Source: Bacteroidota bacterium (GTDB lineage: Bacteria > Bacteroidota > Bacteroidia > Flavobacteriales_F > PHOS-HE28). Taken from it: DNA of 14,769 nucleotides. The notes below the pieces were generated by a model. That model did no database searches, was not told the origin of the DNA, and worked only from the letters and a program-made list of their open reading frames with translations. Every line of letters begins with the position of its first letter. The stretch's first letter is position 1. Position numbers and translations under genes: made by a program. Location of the stretch: assembly GCA_963169595.1 (NCBI GenBank), contig CAUJFM010000271.1:1-14769 (forward strand). Direction: 5' to 3'. This document shows, piece after piece, positions 7,722-14,367 of this stretch.

Positions 7722-8242
7722 GCGAGATGACCTACAAGGAGAAACTGGCCGGCCTGGACACCTTCCTCTTCGATGTGGACGGGGTGTTCACGGACAACCG
7801 GGTGCTGCTCCACCCGGGCATCGATCCGGTGCGGACCTTCCACACCCGGGATGCCTATGCCGTGCAACATGCGGTGAAGGAAGGGCTCCGCATCATCATC
7901 ATCAGCGGCGGTCGTTCGCAAGGCGTGGTGGACAGCTTCCACCGGCTCGGCGTGAAGGAGGTGTACACGTCCACGGCCGACAAGCTGGAGCGGTTCGAGC
8001 GGTTGGTGGAGGACGGGCTTTCACCGGCCACCACGGCCTACATGGGCGATGACATCCCCGACCTGAAGGTGATGCAGCGCGTGGCCTTCCCCTGCTGCCC
8101 CGCCGACGCCGCTGAGGAGGTGAAGGCGATCAGCGCCTTTGTGAGCCGGAAAGCCGGTGGTTGGGGCTGTGTGCGCGACCTGCTGGAGCAGACCTTGAAG
8201 GTGAAGGGCCTCTGGCTCACGGACGGGGCCCATACCTGGTGA
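7718..8242 (+). CDS. KdsC-like HAD-family phosphatase
   Basis: 174 residues, soluble. HAD motif I is FDVDGVFTD with nucleophile D19 and acid D21, motif II is ISGG (62-65), the motif III lysine is probably K89, and motif IV is GDDIPD (110-115). The C-terminus AGGWGCVRDLLE corresponds to the GGxGAVRE segment of KdsC. This is the cap-less C0 subtype that forms tetramers. KdsC removes phosphate from 3-deoxy-manno-octulosonate 8-phosphate in lipopolysaccharide synthesis. Here no other Kdo gene is nearby, and in Bacteroidota such small HAD proteins often sit between a DUF2520 and a prenyltransferase gene, so the true substrate is open. It overlaps the upstream gene by ATGA and ends 3 bases before the next. 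Confidence 0.85.
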   Translation: MSEMTYKEKLAGLDTFLFDVDGVFTDNRVLLHPGIDPVRTFHTRDAYAVQHAVKEGLRIIIISGGRSQGVVDSFHRLGVKEVYTSTADKLERFERLVEDGLSPATTAYMGDDIPDLKVMQRVAFPCCPADAAEEVKAISAFVSRKAGGWGCVRDLLEQTLKVKGLWLTDGAHTW

Positions 8243-8245
8243 CCG

Positions 8246-9274
8246 ATGATCGATCTGCTCCGCCTCACCCGCCCCCTCAACCTGCTCATCATCGCAGGCA
8301 CGATGGTGATGATGCGGTACGGGGTGATCGGTGGCATCATGGAGCGCGGGATCCGCAAGTTCATCGCAGGCCTGGAAGAGCCTGTGGAACGCAGCCAGCT
8401 CCTGCTCCCCGACGCGTTCGGGCCCCAGTTGTCCACACCGCTCTTCATGCTGTTGGTGCTAAGCACCGTACTGATCGCGGCCGGCGGCAATGTGATCAAC
8501 GACTACTTCGATACGCGGATCGACCGGATCAACAAGCCGGGCGCCGTGATCGTGGGGCGCAGCGTGAAGCGCAGGGTGGCCATGACCGGGCACCTGGTAC
8601 TGAGCGGACTGGGCCTGCTGCTCGGCGTCATCGTGGCGTGGCGCTCCGGCATGCTGCAATGGGCGCTTATCCCTGCGTTCTGCGTGGGGGCCCTGTGGAG
8701 CTACAGCACCTCGTACAAGCGCCAAGTGATCATCGGCAATGGCCTGGTGGCGACGCTGACCGCCCTGGTCCCGCTCACCGTGGGCCTGTACGAACTGCCG
8801 CTGCTGAAACGTGCGTTCGCTGAGCAGCAGATCATCACCCTGCCTTCGGGCGAGCAGTTCAGCATGGAGCCGGTGCTGCCCGAATTCTGGTATTGGATCC
8901 TCGGGTATGCCGCGTTCGCCTTCCTAAGCACACTGGTGCGTGAACTACAGAAGGACATGGCCGACGTAAAGGGCGATGAGGCTGAAGGCTGCCGGACCGT
9001 ACCCATTGTCTGGGGCATGCGCCGCGCCAAGGCCCTGGCCCTGTTCCACATCGCCCTGATCATCGGTGGTCTGCTGTGGGTGCGCGCCCTGCTTCCGGAC
9101 CACGAACCGACCTACTGGTACATCGGCATCGGCATCATCGGTCCGCTACTCCTTTCCGGCGCCTTCACCTACATCGCGAGCAGCCGGAAGGACCACCTGC
9201 GGGCCGGCAACCTGATGAAGCTCGCCATGCTGATGGCCATCGGGTACGCCCTGATGATCCCGAACCTGCCATGA
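8246..9274 (+). CDS. UbiA-family prenyltransferase, geranylgeranylglycerol-phosphate type
   Basis: 342-residue polytopic membrane enzyme that transfers an isoprenoid chain from its diphosphate to an acceptor. The first aspartate-rich motif is NVINDYFDTRID (82-93; N85, D86, D89, D93) and the second is DMADVKGD (237-244); both bind the Mg-diphosphate. About eight or nine hydrophobic segments are visible, with long polar loops at about 34-62 and 186-212. Bacteroidota homologues are commonly named geranylgeranylglycerol-phosphate geranylgeranyltransferase, but the real acceptor is not established; a quinone or haem precursor is also possible in the UbiA superfamily. The gene starts 3 bases after the HAD stop, and its stop overlaps the maf start by 4 bases. 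Confidence 0.88.
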   Translation: MIDLLRLTRPLNLLIIAGTMVMMRYGVIGGIMERGIRKFIAGLEEPVERSQLLLPDAFGPQLSTPLFMLLVLSTVLIAAGGNVINDYFDTRIDRINKPGAVIVGRSVKRRVAMTGHLVLSGLGLLLGVIVAWRSGMLQWALIPAFCVGALWSYSTSYKRQVIIGNGLVATLTALVPLTVGLYELPLLKRAFAEQQIITLPSGEQFSMEPVLPEFWYWILGYAAFAFLSTLVRELQKDMADVKGDEAEGCRTVPIVWGMRRAKALALFHIALIIGGLLWVRALLPDHEPTYWYIGIGIIGPLLLSGAFTYIASSRKDHLRAGNLMKLAMLMAIGYALMIPNLP

Positions 9275-9864
9275 CCCGTCCTCCCCTTCCCGCCCTGCGC
9301 CTCATCCTGGCCTCGGCCTCGCCACGTCGCCGCCAGTTGCTGCAAGGGCTCGACCTTCCCGTGGAGATCACCAGTGTGGACGTGGACGAGACGCCACCGA
9401 CCGGTGTACCCGATGAGGCTGTGGCCGAGATCATAGCTATTCGCAAGGCGGATGCCTGGGCCGGCCACTTGGAGGCGGATCAGGTGCTCATCACCGCGGA
9501 TACCACCGTGGTGCTTGAAGGTCATCTGCTCAACAAGCCCGAGGATGCGGCCGACGCGCGCCGGATGTTGGGCCTTCTTTCAGGTCGCACCCATCGGGTG
9601 GTGACCGGCGTCTGCATGCGGTCGCTCCATCACCGCACCCAGTTCGCCGATATCGCAGAGGTCCGCTTCAATCCACTGAGCCCCGAGGAGATCGCCTACT
9701 ACGTGGACCAGTACAAGCCCTTCGACAAGGCCGGGTCCTACGGCGTGCAGGACTGGATCGGCTACATGGGCGTTGGGCACATCGCAGGCAGCTTCTACAC
9801 GGTGATGGGCCTTCCCCTTCACCGCATCTATGCGGAGCTGCGCCACTGGCCCCTGCCGGCCTGA
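9271..9864 (+). CDS. maf: Maf-family nucleoside triphosphate pyrophosphatase
   Basis: 197 residues, cytoplasmic. It hydrolyses nucleoside triphosphates to the monophosphate and pyrophosphate, removing non-canonical or surplus nucleotides. The signature LASASPRRRQLL spans 13-24. Other conserved parts are E40 in VDVDE, K59, D77 in ITADTTV, NKP (88-90), and FDKAGSYGVQ (151-160) with K153 and Q160. This pattern fits the YhdE-like dTTP/UTP-specific branch better than the m7GTP branch. The start at 9271 overlaps the prenyltransferase stop (ATGA) and gives the normal family N-terminus; the frame is open farther upstream but inside ubiA-like sequence. It is the last gene of the five-gene run and converges with the surface protein gene 7 bases away. 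Confidence 0.94.
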   Translation: MTRPPLPALRLILASASPRRRQLLQGLDLPVEITSVDVDETPPTGVPDEAVAEIIAIRKADAWAGHLEADQVLITADTTVVLEGHLLNKPEDAADARRMLGLLSGRTHRVVTGVCMRSLHHRTQFADIAEVRFNPLSPEEIAYYVDQYKPFDKAGSYGVQDWIGYMGVGHIAGSFYTVMGLPLHRIYAELRHWPLPA

Positions 9865-9875
9865 ACGTTGTTCAG
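9861..9875. terminator. Small inverted repeat joining two convergent stop codons
   Basis: CTGAAC-GTT-GTTCAG forms a perfect 6-base-pair stem with a 3-base loop. The maf stop (TGA 9862-9864) lies in one arm and the opposing gene's stop (TGA read from 9874-9872) in the other. There is no T-run on either strand, so it may be a weak two-way terminator or just a coincidence of two mirrored stop contexts. Confidence 0.35.
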
Positions 9876-11983
9876 CGGAGCACGGTAATGGTCCCCTTGG
9901 CCTCGTGCTTGCGCCCGTCCACTCCCGTGGCGGTCATCACGAAGAAGTAGGTCCCCTCGGGTACCTGCTCACCGGAGAAGTTCCGGGCATCCCAGGCCTG
10001 GCCGGGCCGCTCGAACCGGCCCACCACCTGACCCCAACGGTTCAGGACCTCCATGTCCACCTTGGCAATGCCCACTTCCAGCAGCGTCAGGTCATCGTTG
10101 TGGCCGTCGCCGTTCGGCGTGAACACGTTGGGCACGGTGATCGAGCTGATCACACTGGGACCGTCCAGCACGGTGATCGTGGTGGACGCGGTAGCCGTAC
10201 AGCCCGAAGCCGAGGCAGTGAGCGTCACGGTATAAACGCCCGGTTCCAGATAGATGTGCTCCACATCAGCTCCAGTGTCTGCCCCACCATCGCCCAAGTC
10301 CCAGGCCAGTGCCGCATCGACCGGTGCGCTCTGTCCCGTGAAGGAAACCTCCAGCGGAGCAACACCCGAGGATGGCGAGGCCGTGATGGCGGCGGTCACC
10401 ACCAAGCTCGTCACCTCCACGCTGGCGGTTGACGTGCCACAATTGTTCTCCACCGTGACCGAGTAAGTGCCGGGTTGGGAGACCTGAATGGCAGCGGTCT
10501 GTTCGCCAGTGCTCCACAGGTAGTCCGGTCCGCCCGTGGCGGTGAGGGTGGTCGATGCGCCGGAGCAGATCGCCAGGTCACCGTTGATCGTGGTCACGGG
10601 TGCCTGCTCCTCCGTGACCTGGAAGCTGGCCGTGCCGCTTCCGCAGGAATTGGTCCCCACCACGGTATAGGTGCCACCGGTGCTCACGGTGATGGCAGCC
10701 CCCGTTTCCTGTGTGTTCCACACAAAACTGTCCGCGCCTTGGGCGGTGAGCACCACGGACCCACCCGCGCAGAACACATCGTCCCCGGAAATGCTCACCG
10801 CCGGTCCGTTCGCCGTGGTGACCGTGACACTGGCCGATGCGCTGCCACAAGCACCCGTGCCCACCACGCTGTACGTGCCGGGCTGGCCCACCGTGATGGT
10901 GGTGCCGGTGGCCTGCGTGCTCCACAGGTAACTGTCCGCGCCCGAGGCCGTGAGCTCCACGTTCTCACCGGGACAGAGCGCCAAGGGACCATCGGCCGTG
11001 ATGGTCACCACGGGGGCATTTCCGGTGGGCAGTGTGATCGTCGTGCAGACCGGGGCGGCACAATTGCCTTCCCCGCACAATTGAAGGACCACATTGCCGA
11101 CGTCGCCCGGACCCGGTGTATAGGTGGTCTGGTTGCCCGTGGGATCGCTGAAGGTACCCGTGCCACCGGACCATTGCAGGGAGGTGATATCCCCCTGCAG
11201 CACCGACCCGAGGGTGACCGTTCCGCCATCGCACAACGACCCCGAGAGGACCTCGATGTCCACGGAGACCGGGATGACCGGTGCCTGACAACCGTTGTTG
11301 ATGTAGCTCACCGAAGGCACGCCAGGCCAGGTGAATACCGCGGTGGCGCCATCGTTCAGGTTGGAATTGCCCCCGTAACTGCCCAGCACATTCACCAGTT
11401 GCGGACGATCGTAGGTGACGGTATCACTGCACGCGGTGGGCAGATAGGTCAGGATCAGCGTGCGGAAAGCTTGCGGACCATCCGGTGAAGCCGCAGGGGC
11501 GTTGGTGGAATTGTTGTGATTGGCGAAATGGCCGTTCGTGTTCCCGGCATCCTGAAAGATGATGTAGAGCGTATCACCCAGGCTGGCGAACGAATTGGCC
11601 GCCGTGCACATGGCCGTGCTGGTCACCAACAGCACCGTGCTTCCCGGAGGGATGATCCCCCCCGGCGGCTCCAACAGCCAACCGCAGCTTTCGATGGTGG
11701 CATTGAGGGTGGCCGTGAGCTGCGCCGTAGTGCTGTTCTGCACCAGTCCTCTCCAGCTGTTGTTCGGCCAATCGGCCTCCAGGTCACCGATCGCCGTGGC
11801 CTGTGGCCCGGTGCGGAACCGGATCATCTCGTTCTGGCCCTCCGAACTACCGGGGCACAGATCGGACGGGTTGCAGGCATCCACCAGGATGCTCTCGATC
11901 TCCAGGCATTCGGTCGGGACCTGCGCCCACGCCTCGAAAGCGACCAGGAACGATGCGAGCAACACGGAACGGTACAAGTACAT
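9872..11983 (-). CDS. Secreted multidomain surface protein with Ig-like repeats, PKD and type IX sorting domain
   Basis: 703 residues, probably exported by Sec, then moved to the cell surface by the type IX system. Residues 1-20 form a signal peptide ending AWA, with Q21 as the first mature residue. Residues 21-245 are a cysteine-containing N-terminal region of unknown role. An Ig-like unit follows at about 246-320, then three repeats of exactly 68 residues at 323-526, each with two conserved cysteines 42 apart (C337/C379, C405/C447, C473/C515). A PKD domain occupies about 529-606 with WDLGDG (561-566). The C-terminus (616-703) is the gliding-motility-associated sorting domain: VPNVFTPNGDGHND, NRWGQVV and GTYFF. 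ATG 11983 is chosen because it starts a good signal peptide just after a promoter box; upstream in-frame codons have no signal-like N-terminus. An adhesin or matrix role is inference. Confidence 0.88.
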   Translation of the reverse strand: MYLYRSVLLASFLVAFEAWAQVPTECLEIESILVDACNPSDLCPGSSEGQNEMIRFRTGPQATAIGDLEADWPNNSWRGLVQNSTTAQLTATLNATIESCGWLLEPPGGIIPPGSTVLLVTSTAMCTAANSFASLGDTLYIIFQDAGNTNGHFANHNNSTNAPAASPDGPQAFRTLILTYLPTACSDTVTYDRPQLVNVLGSYGGNSNLNDGATAVFTWPGVPSVSYINNGCQAPVIPVSVDIEVLSGSLCDGGTVTLGSVLQGDITSLQWSGGTGTFSDPTGNQTTYTPGPGDVGNVVLQLCGEGNCAAPVCTTITLPTGNAPVVTITADGPLALCPGENVELTASGADSYLWSTQATGTTITVGQPGTYSVVGTGACGSASASVTVTTANGPAVSISGDDVFCAGGSVVLTAQGADSFVWNTQETGAAITVSTGGTYTVVGTNSCGSGTASFQVTEEQAPVTTINGDLAICSGASTTLTATGGPDYLWSTGEQTAAIQVSQPGTYSVTVENNCGTSTASVEVTSLVVTAAITASPSSGVAPLEVSFTGQSAPVDAALAWDLGDGGADTGADVEHIYLEPGVYTVTLTASASGCTATASTTITVLDGPSVISSITVPNVFTPNGDGHNDDLTLLEVGIAKVDMEVLNRWGQVVGRFERPGQAWDARNFSGEQVPEGTYFFVMTATGVDGRKHEAKGTITVLR
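10406..11017 (-). repeat. Three tandem in-frame 204-bp repeats (Ig-like units)
   Basis: The surface protein residues 323-390, 391-458 and 459-526 are diverged copies of one 68-residue unit. Shared marks are C-x-G near the start, a GADSYLW/GADSFVW/GGPDYLW core, PGTY or GGTY, and CGS or CGT near the end. The period is identical between all copies, measured on both cysteine positions. The DNA copies have drifted more than the protein pattern, so the duplication is not recent. Confidence 0.85.
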
Positions 11984-12005
11984 GATGGACAGGCGAAATG
12001 GGGCG

Positions 12006-12039
12006 CAAAGATCGCACCTGGGCCGCCTCCCTATGTCAA
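12006..12039 (-). promoter_or_regulatory. Bacteroidota-type promoter of the surface protein gene
   Basis: Read on the - strand, GATCTTTG (12013-12006) is preceded by TTG (12039-12037) at a spacing of 23 bases, within the known 17-23 range. The start of transcription would be near 12001, giving a leader of about 18 bases to the ATG at 11983. This supports the start chosen for that gene. Confidence 0.55.
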
Positions 12040-12136
12040 TAAAGTGTGAAGTCCTGGGGGGCGGGCTGCGGAGCCTTGGACCGATCGGCGCCCTTCCCTT
12101 CACGTGGCCCGCCTCGCCGGGATCATGGCAGCCTGT

Positions 12137-12346
12137 TCAATTGGCCATGCTGCTGTCCCCCCAAAGAAAGCTGCGGGCCAGGTCGGAATGCCCCGACAGC
12201 CCTGGATCGGTCTGCACCAGCCGGAACGCGCCGGACATCGTTTGGAGGTCCGCCTCATCCTGTTCGAGGGCGTTGTGGAAACCGAGCAGCATGCTGAAGA
12301 TCACGCCGCGCAACGACCGGAAGATGGATGGTGTCCTGTCGGTCAT
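12137..12346 (-). CDS. Small hypothetical protein coupled to mazG
   Basis: 69 residues, beginning MTDRTPSIFRSLRGVIFSM and ending GDSSMAN. I do not recognise a family. Its ATG (12346-12344) shares one base with the mazG stop codon, giving TGATG, the same arrangement as ccmF and the DUF2520 gene in this window, so translational coupling is likely. The protein has a basic N-terminal stretch with a short hydrophobic patch (VIFSMLLGF, 15-23), a more acidic middle (ALEQDEADL, 26-34) and no cysteines. There is no clear signal peptide. No obvious terminator follows in the 153 bases before the next gene start. It could be a lineage-specific gene or the remnant of a longer one. Confidence 0.5.
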   Translation of the reverse strand: MTDRTPSIFRSLRGVIFSMLLGFHNALEQDEADLQTMSGAFRLVQTDPGLSGHSDLARSFLWGDSSMAN

Positions 12347-13128
12347 CAGGCTTCGGTCTTGGCGCGTTCCCAATAGCCATCCATCTCGGCCAGGGTCATC
12401 CGGCCCAGCTCCTTGCCGTCCTTCTGGCACTCCCGTTCCATGAACCGGAAGCGGTGGATGAACTTCCGGTTGGTGCGCTCGAGGGCCTCATCGGGGTCGA
12501 TCCCCAGGAACCGCGCGTAGTTCACCAAGCTGAAGAGCACGTCCCCCAGCTCATCGGCCTGGCGGTCCGTACCGGCGTCCACCTCCCCTTTCAGTTCGGC
12601 CAGCTCCTCGTTCACCTTCGCCCACACCTGGTCCCGGTGCTCCCAATCGAACCCCACACCCCGGGCCTTGTCCTGGATGCGGATCGCCTTCACCATGGAT
12701 GGGAGGCCCTTGGGCACGCCTTCCAGCACGCTCTTCTCCGTAGCACCGGCCTTGGCCTTCTCGGCCAGCTTGATCTTCTCCCAGTTCGCCTTCACCTCCT
12801 CCTCGTCCTTCACCTGCACGTCGCCGTAGATGTGCGGGTGGCGGTGGATGAGCTTGTCGCAGATCCCGTTCAGCACATCGGTGATGTCGAAGGCGCCCTG
12901 CTCACTGCCGATCTTGGCATAGAACACCATGTGCAGCAGCAGGTCGCCCAGTTCCTTTCGCACTTCCTCCAGGTCGTTCTCCAGAATGGCATCGCCCAGC
13001 TCATAGGTCTCCTCAATGGTCAATGGGCGAAGGGTCTCCATGGTCTGCTTGCGGTCCCATGGACATTGGGCACGCAGTTCGTCCATGATGGTCAGGAGCC
13101 GAAGGAAGGCGGTGGCGCGGGGATCCAT
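12346..13128 (-). CDS. mazG: Nucleoside triphosphate pyrophosphohydrolase MazG
   Basis: 260 residues, cytoplasmic, close to the 263 of E. coli MazG. It hydrolyses NTPs and dNTPs to monophosphates and, in E. coli, affects ppGpp levels during starvation. Two tandem all-alpha MazG domains are present, each with an EExxE...ExxD metal site: E39, E40, E43 with E59 and D62 (KELGDLL), and E174, E175, E178 with E193 and D196 (DELGDVL). The entry motif CPWDRKQT is at 22-29. The ATG at 13128 gives the family's normal N-terminus; the frame is open for 85 more codons upstream, but these do not look like MazG. CACCTTTG ends 4 bases before this ATG, so the messenger RNA may be leaderless. A small coupled gene follows. 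Confidence 0.96.
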   Translation of the reverse strand: MDPRATAFLRLLTIMDELRAQCPWDRKQTMETLRPLTIEETYELGDAILENDLEEVRKELGDLLLHMVFYAKIGSEQGAFDITDVLNGICDKLIHRHPHIYGDVQVKDEEEVKANWEKIKLAEKAKAGATEKSVLEGVPKGLPSMVKAIRIQDKARGVGFDWEHRDQVWAKVNEELAELKGEVDAGTDRQADELGDVLFSLVNYARFLGIDPDEALERTNRKFIHRFRFMERECQKDGKELGRMTLAEMDGYWERAKTEA

Positions 13129-13132
13129 GGTG

Positions 13133-13140
13133 CAAAGGTG
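13133..13140 (-). promoter_or_regulatory. Putative -7 box adjoining the mazG start
   Basis: On the - strand this reads CACCTTTG, a partial match to TAnnTTTG (the TTTG part is exact). Only CACC separates it from the ATG, so transcription would begin at or next to the start codon. No TTG is seen at the expected distance upstream, so support is limited. Confidence 0.3.
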
Positions 13141-13303
13141 CGGCGGATCCCTGCTGGTCCGGGCGTTACCTTCGGTTCGCGGAGGATATCCGCCCTGATG
13201 GGCTGTGGTCGTGCTGATCCGGCGGCGCTGTTGGCATACATGCGGCACGGAGCGCAACGCTAGCGGCAACCTCCTCATTCCCGCTCGTCTACCTGACAAG
13301 CAC

Positions 13304-14362
13304 ATGGCCATGCGTTCGATCTTTTTCCTGCTCTGCCTGCCTCTGGCCCCTGTGGTCCGGGCACAATTGCCGGTCACCATCAACTGGTCATCGTTCCTGC
13401 CCTACGGCAGTGAGGTCAATGCACCGGGCTTGATCAGTATCGATCAGGACACTGTGGCCTGGATGGTCCTTGATGAGGATGGTCATTGGACCACTTGGGA
13501 TGGCATCATTCGCGAATTCATCACGGATGGCACGGGGATCACCGGCTACACACCCCACCTCTACATCAACTGTGGCAGTTTGGACCACTACATCGATTTC
13601 GAGATGAGGAACGACTCCCTGTGGGGTGTTTCTTCCTGGCAATATCTCTCGGGCCCGATCACGTACTGCGCGAACAGCCCCTCCGGCGACTACTCCCAGA
13701 ATGCCATGGAGAACGGTGAGTACCTGCATGACGGGGTCCTGGATCTGCTGGTCGGAAGCAACAATTGGTTCATCTGCGCCTGGCACGAGGTCTCCTTCAC
13801 CCAGCGGGATGCCCGCATCGTGGCCTTGGACATGAGTAATACTGTGCTTTGGCAGGTGGACCTGCCGGAAGCGGACTTTGGAGTGGTGCACACCCTGGCC
13901 CAGCGCGGCGACACCTTGGTGCTGGGCGCCTTCCCCCACCTGCATTGGATCGATGCCACGAGCGGAGCCCTGCTCGGCTCCACCACCGTGTACAACGGTG
14001 CTTCCGGCACGGGCCGGGTGATGTGGGATGGAGGGAACTTCCTCTGGGCGGCGCACGCCAATGACACGCTGCACTACGGCAGGCTCGATGCCCAGGCCGT
14101 TCCGCTCTTCGCCAACGCCCTGCCCGGCAGTTCCGTGAATTCCATCGCCAAGGACGCACAGGACCGTTTGTGGATCGGTGGAACGACGGGGTCCAGCGGG
14201 GCCCTCACCCGCATCAGCGCGACCGGAGCGGTGGATGGGACCTGGACCTACGGCGCTTCCGTGACCGACATGGAATTCGCCAATGGCAGGCTCTTCTGGG
14301 CTGGACGGCTCCTCCCCAACGCAACGGAGAGCTACCTCGTTTGCGGCACCCCCAACCCCTGA
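13304..14362 (+). CDS. Exported beta-propeller-like protein of unknown function
   Basis: 352 residues. Residues 1-20 (or from M3, ATG at 13310) form a signal peptide ending VVRA, followed by Q21. The second half shows units of about 40 residues with turns and WD- or W-ending strands: RIVALDMSNTVLWQVDL, HLHWIDATSGALLG, MWDGGNFLWAAHAN, AKDAQDRLWIGGTT and FANGRLFWAGRL. This resembles a beta-propeller of the PQQ or two-component-regulator type; no binding site is recognised. I see no type IX sorting domain; the protein ends in CGTPNP. The longer in-frame reading from 13205 lacks a signal-like start, so 13304 is preferred. No Shine-Dalgarno sequence is seen. It is followed after 5 bases by another exported protein gene, so the two are likely cotranscribed. 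Confidence 0.75.
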   Translation: MAMRSIFFLLCLPLAPVVRAQLPVTINWSSFLPYGSEVNAPGLISIDQDTVAWMVLDEDGHWTTWDGIIREFITDGTGITGYTPHLYINCGSLDHYIDFEMRNDSLWGVSSWQYLSGPITYCANSPSGDYSQNAMENGEYLHDGVLDLLVGSNNWFICAWHEVSFTQRDARIVALDMSNTVLWQVDLPEADFGVVHTLAQRGDTLVLGAFPHLHWIDATSGALLGSTTVYNGASGTGRVMWDGGNFLWAAHANDTLHYGRLDAQAVPLFANALPGSSVNSIAKDAQDRLWIGGTTGSSGALTRISATGAVDGTWTYGASVTDMEFANGRLFWAGRLLPNATESYLVCGTPNP

Positions 14363-14367
14363 TCACC

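Noticed and set aside
13167..13174. TACCTTCG as a -7 box for the exported protein gene at 13304.
   Set aside because: It has a mismatch in the TTTG part, no TTG at the right distance and lies 130 bases from the start; too weak to list.
13179..13193. Hairpin GCGGA-GGATA-TCCGC in the mazG/13304 divergent gap as an operator.
   Set aside because: A 5-pair stem in GC-rich DNA is expected by chance and nothing else supports a binding site.
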